From Montifringilla adamsi (taxonomy: Eukaryota; Chordata; Aves; Passeriformes; Passeridae): a stretch of 64,000 bases of DNA. The notes under the pieces are model-generated. The model had not been told where the DNA came from and ran no database searches. It was given only the letters and a program-made list of their open reading frames with translations. The stretch is from the NCBI GenBank assembly GCA_017590115.1, contig JAGGNK010009114.1, positions 20,746,662 to 20,810,661 of the forward strand, given 5' to 3'. This document shows positions 25,001 through 38,280 of the stretch, in pieces. Both the position numbers and the translations under genes were made by a program. Position 1 is the first letter of the stretch. Each line of letters begins with the position of its first letter.

Positions 25001-26873
25001 GTTGAAGTCCTTATCAGAGAATAAACCCCCAGATTTGCTTTGTAAGTCATAAATTGCCATGTCCCTATGAGCCCTGTTTTTTTACTTCCAGTATTACTTC
25101 TCTTTCCCTCTTGGGACTTCAAAGCATTGACAGTTTAGATGTGGCACATAAATGTGTCGTTAACATGACCTGCAGAAAGCAGGAGTCTTTGGGGCTGCAC
25201 CAGAGCAGCTGTACCTTTGTGCATTTTTTATGTGTTTTCTCACCTTCCAGCAACAAGAAAGGATAAGGAGGTTTTGAATTTTATTTAAGGATGTAATTAT
25301 TTCCCAGGCTTGTTTCCTAAAATGACATGGGTGCCTTGCATTTGTTAAGAAATGAGTACTGATAGGAATATCATAATGAAGAAACATCTAATTAAAATAC
25401 CTTTTTTATTTGTTCCTTCATCTAACAGATAACAAGAATCAACAGATGATATTCTACTAATTATGTTGTATTTTAATAAATTATATAAAATTGTATAGTA
25501 TCTCCTCTAGTTCGATTTGTATTTTTGTTATTTGAAGGTGCAACAAGTTTAGCTGATTTCTTTTTGAAATGGAAAAAACCCTTTTAAATATTCCTAGCCA
25601 GTGCTGTATTATTAGTATATCTTTTTCCTCTTAAATGTTGGGCTGGCATCTGTAATGCCAAAATTCTTAGCTGGATATGAGGCTCTTCAAAAGCTGTAAA
25701 GACAGCTCAGCCAGGGTTTGCATAGAACAGCTCACAGTGCTCAGAGTGCACCAGGGAGCATTTATCTTCCTTTTGTGCTTCTGGGAGGAACTCTGACCTC
25801 AGGGTTTAGAGGCACACTGGGATTATGTCTTTTCCTTCTACAGCACAACTTCTAAATTTTTAAGAGTGGTACTTAAGTCCCCTCTCTGTCACCCTGGCTG
25901 GTGTGTGGGCCAGTAATTTCCACTTTCACCCATCTTTGTTTTAGCTGTGATTAAATTCCACTCTGTGTGGAGATTCAGACACAGAAACTTCTGGGTTAAC
26001 TCTTGTAAGGATTTAATATTAGCCATTTCAAATAGGGACTCTAGCATATCCATTAAATGGACATTATCCATACAGATTAGATGCATTAATTGGCTTCACT
26101 ATGTCTTGTCCACTTTATATAAACTCTGTGATCGCATCTCTAATATCTCATTTTTTAAAAAAGGCCTGTCATGTTATCATCATTTTCCTACTCTGCCACC
26201 CAAGCATTTCTAGATGCATCCTCACCCCAGTTTTCTTCTTTTCTAATGGAATTTCTGTAACTGAACAAATATATTGAAAGAAAAAGAAGTTAGGTTATAC
26301 CCCCAATTTCTTGTTCTCATAATCACATTAGTGCTACAAGTAATGTCACTCAGCAAGAATCCCATTTTTGCTCTGCTAATACCCTTTCTGTGACAGGTCT
26401 ATGGGCAAGATAAGGGAGTTATGTCTACTGAAGTGAGTTTTCTATTAACTCTTGTTGGTGTTTTGGATACGTGATATTTGGCAGTTTTACTGCTATCTCT
26501 TTTCATATGATAAAAAAAAAATGTTTGTTGTATGTAGCTTTTGCAATCTCTTACATGCTGGACATCTAATCTAGATGTGACAAAATGATGAGAAAAAGAT
26601 ATCAGAAGTAATATTTTGAAGCCCTTATGATGTTCCATTCTGGTTTTATTCTGTTTGTCAGAGTTTCTGGGTTGTCCCTCTGTGTGAGAATGCAGGAATA
26701 GAAGCAGAAATCCTTTCTGTTGCATTTTGGGAGACTCCTTCACTGGAGTGCATGGACTAGAGAAGTATGCATCTCAAGAATATCTAAGCCACTAGGTTTT
26801 GAATCATACTTGCGACATCACCACCCCCAACCCCCTCTTTTTTTAACTGTTTTCTTTTGGAAGTTTTAAACAG

Positions 26874-26895
26874 AAAAAAAAAAAAAAAAAAAAAA
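26874..26895. repeat. A22 homopolymer
   Basis: Uninterrupted run of 22 A with no upstream AATAAA, so it is not convincing as a retrocopy tail. Confidence 0.95.
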
Positions 26896-27086
26896 GGAAA
26901 ATGTTGAAAAACATTGCTAAAAAATTTAAAACATTGGTGATTTTTTTTACCCTCAGTTGTGTCTAGTTTAGTCTTCACAATTCACATAAATAGGAGGAGC
27001 TCTGCAAGACCAAGAGAAGCAGGGAAAAGCAGAATATTTGGTTTCTCGGCAATGCTATAGAAACCCATCGGCTCTGCATAAGCCTT

Positions 27087-27127
27087 ACATGAATTAAAAA
27101 GGAGATTACATGATTAAAAAGGAGATT
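27087..27127. repeat. Short tandem duplication, unit 20-21 bp
   Basis: ACATGAATTAAAAAGGAGATT (27087-27107) is followed directly by a copy lacking one A (27108-27127). This looks like a local slippage duplication. Confidence 0.85.
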
Positions 27128-28024
27128 TTGTTGCTGCAAGCAAAATCTCTGTATTACTTTGACTCAAATGAGTTACACAAAGGACTGTAATACACTGGTG
27201 AGCTGAAAATTGTAGTTAAGGGCTCTGTGGAGGAATCTGCTTTGCTTGAGGGTGCTTGAGAAAGGTGTATTGTACAGGTCTCTGAGGTGCACTCAAAATG
27301 AAAGGGATTTATGGGTGCTTTGCAGCAAGAAGAGGTGATACTGATACTGATTAACTGCAATTGCTCTTGACCCAGCCTCTCTCCAAGGCCTCTGGTTCAC
27401 TCCCTGAAGGACATCAGTTTTATCTTGAGGGACATCTTCATTCCAGTCCTGTTCTCATGACTCATTAACTCAGCAGCTTGTAGGACTTGGTGCCAGCTTG
27501 TCTAGATCTAACAATAGATCATCTTCTGCCCTGCCACTGCCTTCCAGCTGCCATCTGTATCTGCACTTCCCATCTTAGCTGCACCCCACCTTTGCAAACT
27601 GGCCTGTAGTTTCAGAGCCACTGAACAGTATTCAAACCAGGAGAGAATCCCTGATAGACAGCTTTTCCCCCTGCTTTCACCAGTTCTTCAAGGTGAGTAC
27701 AAAAATCTTTTCAGAGATGAGCTGAGTGCATGTGAACTGTTGTCTCTGAGGACAGCTCTTTGCAGTTCAGCAGGACTTGAGAAATCTGTGAGAAAACCAG
27801 ATCCAGGGCTGTTGCAAACAGCTCTGGTTTTGAGCTGTGCAGTGGAATGTACTTTGAGAAGAGAAACGCCAGCATTGCCTGGATGAATTACATGCAACAG
27901 GGAATGACAACATTCCCTCACCACAGGGAATTGAGGAAGGGAGATGTGACCAAAGGAGAAGTGATGAAATATTAGGGAGATTTCTCATAAAAGAAAAGAG
28001 AAAGGAAAGAAAAGTGACAGTGGG

Positions 28025-28128
28025 AAAAAAAACAAAAAACAAAAAACAAACAAAAAACCCCCAAACAAACAAACAACAACAACAAAAAAAAACAAACCAA
28101 AAAAAACCCCCAAAAAACCACACAACCC
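28025..28128. repeat. A/C-rich low-complexity tract
   Basis: About 100 bases composed almost only of A and C, with CAAA and CAA repeats and two CCCCC runs. The minus strand therefore reads as T-rich DNA with G runs and gives artificial Phe/Trp/Gly-rich ORFs. Confidence 0.9.
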
Positions 28129-30639
28129 AAGGTGGAGGGCTAAGAATTCCAGAATTGGCAGAAATATAACAAGGCCTCATAAGGAAATGCAGAATAGGGA
28201 GACAAAAGTGGTCAATGATATTGAAAAGCCCCCACATCTTGAGGAGCCTTTTTATCTGCCATACGGCCTTCAGCCTACAAGAAAGCTCCCTCCTGCTTAA
28301 AGGAGAGGCATTGGAGCTTACATGACCCTCAGCAAGATTTCACTGAAATTGATATTAAGTGGGTCAAAGGAAAGAAAAGAAGGTGGATTTTCTTTTCTCA
28401 TTAAAATCTTTACAAATGTACTTAGTTTTCTCTCAACTCCCAGCTTTTGCTTTTTTTCATTTTTACATTTAGGATTTAATTGTCAGGCAAATTTAGCATA
28501 TTTCTTTTTTTCTGATCACTTGGATGGAAAAGTAGGACCTACTTTTTGACTTTCAAGCCTTCACACTCGCTGAATCTTCCTCAGGGCTCAAGGAAACTTG
28601 AAAAAATGATTACTTTTCTGTTCTGACTCTTCTTCCCCTACCCTGAAATTTCAGTAGGCTTTTGTCACTGTACATCCAGATTGAAAATGAAAAAAGCAAT
28701 TAGAAGAAATACAGCATATTCCCTTGGGTACCCACAACCTTATTTATCTGCAGCCTTTGGCCTTAATAGCAGAAGCCCAATATCTGCTTTCTGACACAGC
28801 TTCCAAGGATGTTTATGTATAATAGCATTGGTATGGGGAAACTTCTGAAATGAGGAGGGAACTATGACTAAACACCCTCCTAAGGCATTGCCTTGAAAAG
28901 CAAGCTCAAGATGAAGTATCTAGTTGCTCACAGTTGGAATAGCAACACTTAAACTGTATAGCATGAATTTAATCAAACTTCTTTTTTTTTTTTTTTGGTC
29001 AGAATACATGGCTGTAGGACAGCTCAATTTTTGTTGCTCCCAAGTAATGTTTTATGAGTATCTCATATTTCTTAAGTGGGCAGTAGAAAGTGTTCCAAGT
29101 GCTTTGAAGATTGAAAGAAAGATACAGTGTTAGTATCAAAGGCAATATCAGCAAAAATAAACACAAGCAAACAGAAGAAAACATCCATTTTGGACTTTGC
29201 TCTACTGGACAGTTGTTTTACATCAGGGAATTTTTTCTCCTGAAAGCTGAAATAAAACAAAACAGTGAGTAGCAGACTGATGATCAGGGATTACTTCTAT
29301 GGACAGTAAAAGGCAGAAGCAGAAAACCAGAACTTGGAGTTAGATGTGTCTTTATCATCCCCCAAAGGATCTGTGGGGAAGAACGTGGGACTTAGAGAAC
29401 ACTGTTTTTATCTGTTATCTCTCACTTGCTGGGAGCAATATGCCCAGTTCATGAATATTTCCAATTGTATTTCTCAGGTGTGCAATCCAGTGGGAGAGCA
29501 GAGACTGAGAATGTGCTTCACTTTTCCTCACTATCCTTGTCTGATAGGATTAAGCAGAGACTGGTGAGATTTGCTTTTCCGTCTTTTATGTCTTCTGGAG
29601 AAGGCAAGGTCTGAGGAAAGCCACATGCCACAGTTTAGCAGAGCTGTGGGAGCCTTATTCCCTATTTTACCCTTTTGCATCCCCCTAGGGTTAGAAAATT
29701 ATCTGGCATAACCAAAGCAAGGCTCTGGCAGTCCAGATAGAAGCTGGCTTCTACTTGAATGTAAACTCTCTAAATACTCCACTGGCCATTAGGTAGCTTC
29801 TGCAAAGAAAGCAGCTTTCTGTAGAAGTATCTTTGCCAGGTGCTTGTCTCCTAGCAAGATTCATCCCTCTTCTTAGTACTTGTTGATGGCAGACTGAAAA
29901 TGCTTGCTATAGATTAAACAATTCACTGATAACTTTGAAGTCCAGAAGTTAAAATTCATCTTTCTTCATCATCTCTTCCAGATGAGGAAATTAGATTTTC
30001 TTCATAATGATTCCTTGCTTTCTAATTTCTCTCTCTGGCAGTCCAAACTCCCAATCAAGAGACAGACCTATGTGGATGTGGAAGAGTTCCCTGTCCCAGA
30101 AACAGGAACAAAATAATTGCAAGGTGGAGAAAGCACCTTAAAATATTAATCTGTGGATTGGAATGCTAAAAGAGTTCTGAAAAGATCTATCATGATTTGT
30201 TTTTAAGAGAGCCTGGGTGAATTTCTATTTTGTGGCAGTTTGTCTGTTCACTCTCACCAGGTGATTTTTCTTGCACAATCTGACTGTCTTCCTAACCAGG
30301 GGTCCAAGGTGGTCTGGTACAGCCATGAAGGTTTTGCTGCTGGATAGATTTGCTCTTGGCAGCTGCACTGACTGTATTAAAGTTATTTGGGTAGGTCTGT
30401 GCATGATGTGTGCTAAAGTGCTGAGGTACTTTGCAAATCTCCAGGGGGAGCACTGTTTGTGTGATTTTATGGGATTTCTCAGCAGACCATGTGTATAACC
30501 CTGGCAGCGCTGTGGTTTGGGCACATGCCCTCGCTGCTCCTCTTCCTCCCCAGCTGGACTGCCAGCCTGCAGGGCTTGGTCCCAGCCTGAAAGAGTTAGC
30601 AGGGTTGTTGAACTGACATTTATCCTCTCCCCAGGCAGT

Positions 30640-31330
30640 CAGGGAAGAGGCAGGGATGTGGTTATAGATTTTGTTTGCTGCTAGAGCACTGGCAGCTTGG
30701 CAGGAGATGAGGTCGGTATCAGGATCACAGAGCTGTAAAGCACCTGTCAGGAGGAAGAGGTAGGAGAGGGATTATGACTGTGATGAAGTGAGGATTATAA
30801 CGCTACCTGTTATTTGTGACTGTGCCTAATGACAGGATGCAGCTCTGTGAAGGCTAAAAAGAAAATATATAGCCAGGAATGTGTGCTGGGGTGTATATCC
30901 TCACATTCTCTCTTCAAAATCATTGGCATGGGGGTGTCAGAAGACGTCATTTTAACCCAGCAGAGAGGCAAAGTTGCAGCTGGGTGATTCCCTTCCTTCT
31001 TGAGCATCATATTTTTTGTTTTGCTGCAACAAATAAACCAGCAGGCTGGAGCTAATGAGAGGCTACTGGAAAGCAGCATGTGAATAATGTAAATGCCTTA
31101 CTATGATAAGATGATGTATTTTCATTAGGTTGGAGCAGCATTGACAGGGCAGTTGAAGGGCCCTTTGGCAATATGAAGGCTAATTACTTGCCATGAAGAA
31201 ACGAAAACTTGTCAAGTGGGAGCTCTGTCATTGCTCAGTTCAATAAATCAAGGCAATAAATCATGCTCAACAGAGTCCTTGTGCCATTTTAGGCTATGTG
31301 AAATGTGTGTGGGAGTGGAGAAACCAAATA
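30640..31330. promoter_or_regulatory. Candidate regulatory block (unproven)
   Basis: About 700 bp without simple repeats or recognisable transposon. It contains a CRE-like GACGTCAT at 30943-30950, several TAAT-type homeodomain cores, and CpGs that are otherwise scarce in this desert. It codes for nothing recognisable. Calling it an enhancer is an inference from composition; cross-species conservation is what would decide. Confidence 0.25.
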
Positions 31331-33959
31331 CTGAAACAAAGTGTCATCTCAAAAAGGAGCTGATTTTGTACAGTTTATAAAAAATTATGACCACGCTTGG
31401 ATTTTATTGGGACTTTTTGAGTGATGCATATGCACTTATTGAGGTGGAGAATGGTGAAGAGGGTACATGTGTAGATTAATGTAAAGGGAAAATGGACAAA
31501 GAGTGAAAGAGGTTTGTGGTTTTCTTAAGTGCTCAGGATAAGAACTTTAAATGTGCTACTGGATTCTGGTTCCTCACTGTGTGCCCTCCAGATTAGCTGG
31601 TCAGGAGTGCTTCCAGAGGTACAAATAGCACCTCTGGACAAACTGGTGGTCAGGGGGCAGTGGTGCCCCTGTTTCTTGATTGCCTTCTTGACCAGGGGAC
31701 CATGGAATATCACTGAGCTGAGCACTGCCATTCCAGCTCTGCTGCTGACCCTCACCTGGGGTAACACTGCTGCTCTTGGTAAAATGCTGCAGCCTTTGGT
31801 AAAATGAAGGAAATAATACCTGCCCAATTTCTAAACTTACCTGAAAACTATTAAGGCACTTCATAAAAATTAGTAGCTAAACCTTCTTTATTGTTGTTTT
31901 TATTATAAAAGAGGTTATTAAACCAGGATACTTAAATGAGCTTCACTAGTGTCACAAAGCTGGATTAGATTCAGACTGGAAGAGGTTTCTGTTGCTGCTC
32001 TGGGCTTGTTCCATGGCCTGATTTGCAATTGCAAATGTCCTTTGAGGAGAGCTGAAGAAGTCCTTTTTGATCTCTCTGAGGGGGTCAGCTTCTGCTGTGT
32101 CTGCCTGTTAGTTTCTAATTGAAACAACAATTTAGGAGTTCAAAGAGAAATGTTACTCTTACTTGTTTTTGGCTTTTATTTTTATATTTGTTCTGAACAA
32201 ATACTGCATTGGGTATTGTTTTCCCTGTTAGTGATCACAACAATTTAATTTCCTCACAAATTATGAGTGTAATTAGTATGTGGCACTCTTCTACTTCTGT
32301 GGTAATTTATTTGCTTAAAAAATTTGTTACAGCTGGAGATGAGAGGATCTGGAATTAAAAGTATGTAAAAGCTGTAACTGTCAAAAATAGCTTAGATTCA
32401 AGAAAAGTTTCTTTCTCCTTTACCATTGATTTAGAAATATCATAATTTCTTTCCCTGCTGCAAATGAAGTGACTGTGGAGATTCCCATTCTATTTTTTAA
32501 GAGGGGGTGTGATAGCTGACAAGTAAGATCTTTGTGTTATTGTATTGGGAAATGCCCACAGCTGTCCAATCCCACAAAATCCCATCCTCCTTCCTGGGTA
32601 CAGGGGGTGCAGAGAATAAGCACCCCCTGGAGAACAGGAATGCTGGTGACAACAACTGATATACCACTGGAAAGCAGGATCCTATGGAAAGGGGATCTGC
32701 ATGGTGCAGAATAAACATCCAGAGGAGTTCATACCTAAGAAAATACCCAACATAAAGATAATGACCTGAAGTATTAGCTGAAATTTCTGAGATAAGACTG
32801 TTGATCCTTTTTCAGGGACAAAAGGCAGAAGTGTTGTAACTAAATGCAATGCTAGAAAAAAGAAATTCTGCACTGAGGTTATTTTGCCAAGACTAGCAGA
32901 ACATGGCCTGGAAGATGCATCCAGTTGGTCAACTTTCAGTGTTTGGAATAAAAAGGTTTCTGCTGCTGAGAAAAAACCATAAAGGTGTTTTTGTAACTAG
33001 CAGTACAGAACTGCAACAAGAAGTATTAGGTCTGATTTAGCCCTTCTGTAAAACCAGGAAGAATGACAAATGTTTTTGTGGAGATGCGTTTAGTCTATTG
33101 TGATACAACTGTAGTTGTGGAACAGGAAAAAAACATCCTTGTGAAATTCCCTTATCTTTACTGGGCAGCTCATTAAAATCTCATTAATGGAATAGTTCAA
33201 GTTTTGTCAAGTTCCTTGAGGCAATTCTTTTTATGGAGATAGCAATTTTTTTTGCTAGCAACTGAAAGGTGAATTACCCTTGGGTAAAGCATGGAAATAC
33301 CCTCTTTTCACAGTGAAAAGATTGTATTAGTGGTGAAGTTTCATTCTTCTCTGCTCCTTTTCTTAAAATTAAATTGTAGGTAAGGAATTTTAAAAGCATT
33401 GGCATATATCTTATTACAGAGAGTCCATCAGCAGTTCTATGATAAACTTCCATTTTTAGGTTGGGTTGTATAAAATCTCATTTTAGGCTGATAGTCAGCA
33501 GTAAAATAAGTTGGAAACCATGCTGCAGAAGAGCTGTGGCATATTTATCTCGTATTTCAAAATCACTTCTCAGAAACTGCAGTCCTGTATTTAGGTCATC
33601 AGTAAGGTCTCAGTGTAAGCCTTTTGTAACCAAAAATGATAGTTCCTAGCATAGGGAACAAAAGCCTGATGGGCTGAGGCTAGAAAAAGAGGGCTTGCAG
33701 GATCCCATTTTCAGAGGTATTTAAGCTTCTGACTCAGCTGTAAACAATGGGAGGCGTCCATGTAAATACCTGTAGAGTACTGAGTTGCAGGTATGGCAAA
33801 GCTTGTGCTTGTATGGATATCCTTGTACATATCCCAGTGCCTGCAGGAGGTTCAGGAATGCTGAGTTAAACACGGTAAAAGGGGACCATAAGGCAAGCTG
33901 CTTCAAGTGCTGCCTGACCTCGATGGACACAGAATTTGGGTGTCTTCCAATCTTGGACT

Positions 33960-34376
33960 TGTATTTGCAGGGAACCTTGTGGCAGGGAGGAATCATGAAT
34001 CTGACTCTGTGTTCTCAGAAGGCTAAATTATTACTTTATTATGCTCTATTATGTTAAAGAACACTGTACTAAACTATACTAAGGAATACAGAAAGGATAC
34101 TTACTGAATGCTAAAAAGATAATAATGAAAACTCGTGACTCTCTCCAGAGTCTCCACAGAGCTTGGCACTGACTGGCCAATGAGTCAAACAACTCACACC
34201 AGAATCCAATGAAACAATCACCTGTGGGTAAACAATCTCTAAATACATTCCACATGTGAAAACAACACAGGAGAAGCAAATGACATAAAAATTGTTTTAT
34301 TTTCTCTGAGGCTTCTCAGCTTCACAGGAGAAAAATCCTGGGCAAAGGGATTTTTTCAGAGAATGTGAATGCCACA
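33960..34376 (-). mobile_element. Solo LTR of an endogenous retrovirus
   Basis: On the minus strand the 417-bp element starts TGTGGCATTCACATTC at 34376 and ends CTGCAAATACA at 33960, giving the TG...CA ends of retroviral LTRs. The same four bases, GACT, flank it at 33956-33959 and 34377-34380, consistent with a target-site duplication. A minus-strand AATAAA lies at 34040-34035, about 75 bp before the 3' end, as expected for an LTR polyadenylation signal. I recognise the sequence as a family common in passerine genomes, but I cannot name the family with certainty. No gag, pol or env sequence flanks it and there is no second LTR, so it is a solo LTR left by recombination. The 4-bp duplication would fit a class I (gammaretrovirus-like) integrase. 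Confidence 0.82.
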
Positions 34377-35003
34377 GACTCAGACCTAAAAAAGGATTTG
34401 GGGAAGGGTTTCATAAGGCTGCTAAGCCAATGTCTTAGTTCAAAATGTATCTTCTGAGCAGTATTCATGCTGAGGGAGGTGCACTGACTTTCTATGGGAT
34501 AAAGCCAGTGTCAGAGCAGGCTGTGTGAGAAACACACAGCTAAAATACAGGAGGAGATGGTGGAGCTGGATTTCGAGGCTGAGGCAGGAATTCTGAAGTC
34601 CCGATTTATTCATGGGAGCCAGCACAGCTACAGTGCTGCACTGTGTTTTGTACTATCCAGTGCCTGGGTCTTCCTCTTACTGTGTGACCTGACTTTCCAG
34701 TCAAGGAAGAAGAGAGGGCAGGAACCCCCATGACCTCGTGCATAAGCTGTACGCACCAGGAAATGTGGCTCAGCAGATCTCCCTTTGCATGCAGAGGAAT
34801 GTTTAATGTCTTCTCCTCTTGCCAGGAGAACTCTGTAACCACTGGATTTCAGAGGAACCCTCCCTCTTAGCCTCCCCTGCTGGAGCCATGCTGGTGCTCA
34901 GTGGAGAATCTGGCAGTGCTGAGGTGGTGATGAAGAGCCCTCTCCAGCAGTGGTGAGCTCTCTAACCCTGAGGTGGGTAGGGGAAGAAATGTACACAATG
35001 CCC

Positions 35004-35172
35004 GGATCCAGCCTTTGAAAATCCCAGCCTGCTCACTCAGGCTTTCACCTTTCATATGGGACCACAAATACTGCTTGAGATTGGATCCAGCCTTTGAAAA
35101 TCCCAGCCTGGGCTGCTTTTGCTCACTCAGGCTTTCACCTTTCATATGGGACCACAAATACTGCTTGAGATG
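35004..35172. repeat. Tandem duplication, 79-bp and 90-bp copies
   Basis: Copy 1 at 35004-35082 and copy 2 at 35083-35172 both start GGATCCAGCCTTTGAAAATC and run to CACAAATACTGCTTGAGAT. They are essentially identical except for 11 extra bases in copy 2 (GGGCTGCTTTT, 35110-35120). The near-identity implies a recent event, or an older array in which copy 1 lost 11 bases. Confidence 0.93.
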
Positions 35173-35915
35173 GAAGACCTCGACATGTGGGCAAAGCTGT
35201 TCACTAGGAAACTTCAGGACCTCCAATTTGTTTCACAGGGGCCATCATGCTGCTATAAAACAGCAATAAAGTAAAACCTGGATCGATTATCTAAAGAAGA
35301 AAGATCTATTATCTCTGAGATGTTATTAATCCCAGCTCATCCAGTCTAAATATATTTCAAACTGATTAATATTCTGAGCTGTAGCTGTAGGGGCATTCTG
35401 TACCCCTCTCAACCTTTCCATTTATAAGCAGGGTAAATTTGCATCCACAGAGTGCAGCTTGAAGGCAGGTGATTTTCCAGTGCTAACAACAATTTTGTAC
35501 CTGGTTTGCATGCACAACACTGTACACAGCCCAGCCAATCAATGCTGATTACTGAGAAGCAGGAAAAGAGAAATCCATGATAACATTTGAAACCGCTTTC
35601 AGAAAAGAATCCTCAGGACTTCTTAACAAAATTTGCATGAAAGACATTATTTTCTCCTATGTAGGCTATGTATTACCTAAATTTTTTATGTTGTGTTTTT
35701 GCTAGTGTCTGATGTACAGGCATCCATCCACACACACACTATTCCCTCTAGCACACATCCTGGGAAGTTCAGGAGATCAGCAGGGCCCCCCTGTCTCTGA
35801 TCACTCTCAGTGGATGTAAGTGCAGATGCAGCAAGGACAATGAGATATGAGCTGCTTTTTCCATTGGAGGCTTTATTGATCCATCTGTAGTGAGAAGGTT
35901 TTAGAAGTCAATAAC

Positions 35916-35939
35916 TTTTTTTTTTTTTTTTTTTTTTTT
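35916..35939. repeat. T24 homopolymer
   Basis: Uninterrupted run of 24 T; it produces the Lys-rich end of a minus-strand chance ORF. Confidence 0.95.
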
Positions 35940-37779
35940 GGAGCAAATGGGTCTGATCAAACAGTTGAGGAGGTAAAGTAGAGCAAGCTTTAGAAAATGT
36001 CTAGAAGGGAGATTAGGATATGGGCCTTTCATTCTTCTGAGCAAGGTAGAGGAATACAACTCTATCTTTATCAATAATTTCCATAACACGTAATTTACTG
36101 CTTGGAGTGGGGATTGGTAAAAAGGCGATTTTCTCTTTGTGGCAAAAAATAAATAAAAAGGCACAAATTCTTATCTTCTGCTCTTTAAAATCAGATTACA
36201 CACGTGTCTTGTGACCCCTCTAACTCTCCTCTGCCATATTAATGATTATTTTTATGCATTCTAGTAAGAGGTGCCAAGGAACTCTAGAGAAATGTAAAGA
36301 AACAGTGATTCTTGGGGATCTCACTGTCTAAACCTGGCTGTGAGTCTTAACTTCCCACTTTTAAAAATATTTTCTTTAGGTCTAGTCCAGAGTTGCAATC
36401 CAGAAAAAATGAGAAAAAAGGCCTATAAATGGCACATGACAAATTTAATTTTGTGAAATGAAATGTGTTCCATGTGATCTCCAACAGATTGGAACCAAAA
36501 GCCATGTAATTTGTCTCATTTTAGGTGAAGCCTCACTCTCTAAAAAAGCACATGGGCTGCTGAATAATTGGATCTTACTACACACTTCCAAACACGGGTT
36601 TTAGTAAGCCTGAGATTTTGGAATTTTATTTAATATCATCATCTTGGAACAGAAGGCCTATAATTTTAAAGATCAAAATTTTCTGACAGAAAAACTACAT
36701 CTGTGGAATGCCAAGCGCTGCCTTGACCCTAAATTCATTGATTCACAGTGGGATTAATAATGCTTCTGGTTCCTTGGAAGCAATATTTTAAATATTTCCA
36801 AGATTAATGTACTCCAAAGTTGCAAAGTCTGACCCAGGCTTCCAGTAGAAAAGCTTTATAAAATTTGCAAATCTGAGCCTTCACCTTGAAAAATAATTTT
36901 TTTAGAACTAATTGTCCTTTTTCAACAGAAGTCTGTGTCATCATAAGGCTTTGACTGCTTGTAGTCATAACACTGTGAAAGGTGACAGAGAGTAGTGTAG
37001 GAAATTACTTCTTTTAAAAAGAAATAGCATTTAAACTGAGCAGAAACCATTCCAGCTGCATGAAAGAGTGCTCAGAATCTCTGAAAAGAAAGGCATTTGG
37101 GTTTAGGTTCTTCATTATCTTCCTGGCTGCAGCATTAGAAGAATGACCACTGATTTCTAAAACACTGAGATTTTTATTCTGTTGTGGTCAATTATATTTC
37201 TTATTATTTCTTTTTTTCTTTCCTTCTTTAATATTCAGAGTCATTTATCTCTGACTCATGTCCAAATCCCTCATTATTTCATTGCCTGGCTTACTTCCAG
37301 AACAGCATGGACTCACAAAACTTTGTGCTTCATGATGATAAAGGGTAACTATTAAATTCTAGTGCCTGGTAAAATAGAAGCTCAGCGACAAAACTGAAAT
37401 GTATTAAGTTGCTTTTTGGTTTTATTCTCATACAATGGCTCCCATGTTTGGAATACAGTATAAATATTTTTAATATAAATAATGGTACTACTTTTTAAAA
37501 TGCATCACAAATTTTAACATACAGAGAAAGGTCTGAAATCCTCATTGTCCGTCTCTTCTTTACAGTCCTTATTCCAAATAAAGATAAATGACTCCTGGGA
37601 TCCTGTCACTTGATCATGGAAATATTCTGTTGTCTTAGTTATAATCAGGTGCTGCCTTCTGAAAATTCCTTTGCGAAGTATGCAGAATGCTGCATAGGGG
37701 GAATGGAATTGTAAAAAAAAAACCCCAAAACTGTTCTGATGAAATTCTTGGCAATGCTGAAGTGCCATAAAACAGTTTG

Positions 37780-38280
37780 GGGAAGTTACTGTACCTTGGA
37801 AAGCCTGGGGTCCTTATCCTAATGAAGCTGCATTCCCTCCAGAAGGTGGTAGCAAGGTGTTTAATGAGCCCTTAATGCTCCTGTGCTGAGCAGCCTCTGC
37901 TGTGCTGCCACACGACCCTGAAATCCAGATAACCCTCTGAAAAGCTAAAGGGAATTACAAGTAAGGAAGGTAATGCATTAGAGACACCAGAAATTACAGT
38001 TCTGTTCCTCTTCAGGTTGTCTCAAATAAATGTGAGACCTTGCCATTGTTACCCCGCAGTACCAGAGGCAATGCTGTATGACTGCCTGCTCTGGATTGTG
38101 CCACTGGTGAAGCACAGGGATCAGTAATTATACTAATTGAGAGGGGAGCAAGGTGCTCACCAACTCTGCACCTGAGAGAGCCAAGTTTAATGCACCTAGC
38201 AGAAGGGTGACCTTTTTAGTCTGCTTCAAGACACACTAAGCAAAGACATTTAAATTTGTGGTCTTGGAAGACCAAAATAA
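37780..38280. promoter_or_regulatory. Candidate regulatory block (unproven)
   Basis: About 500 bp free of simple repeats and recognised transposons. It has adjacent homeodomain-type cores TAATTA at 38125-38130 and TAATTG at 38134-38139. The texture resembles developmental non-coding elements, but this is only a suggestion. Confidence 0.2.

Larger units (their letters stand above)
19097..33959. other. Intergenic, no gene recognised
   Basis: No ORF with a known domain. GC content rises around 22650-23290, where overlapping ORFs of 85-168 codons appear on both strands; none is recognisable, so I treat them as chance. Low-complexity sequence includes A22 at 26874-26895, a short tandem duplication at 27087-27127, an A/C tract at 28025-28128 and T15 at 28982-28996. 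The block 30640-31330 is repeat-free and is listed separately as a regulatory candidate. Confidence 0.65.

Noticed and set aside
28025..28128. Possible G-quadruplex on the minus strand of the A/C tract
   Set aside because: Only two G5 runs and isolated GGG occur, separated by long T/G stretches, so the G-tract spacing is wrong for a stable quadruplex.
31651..31661. CTCF-like core CAGGGGGCAGT
   Set aside because: The ten-base core fits, but the five preceding positions mostly mismatch, so it is too weak to annotate.
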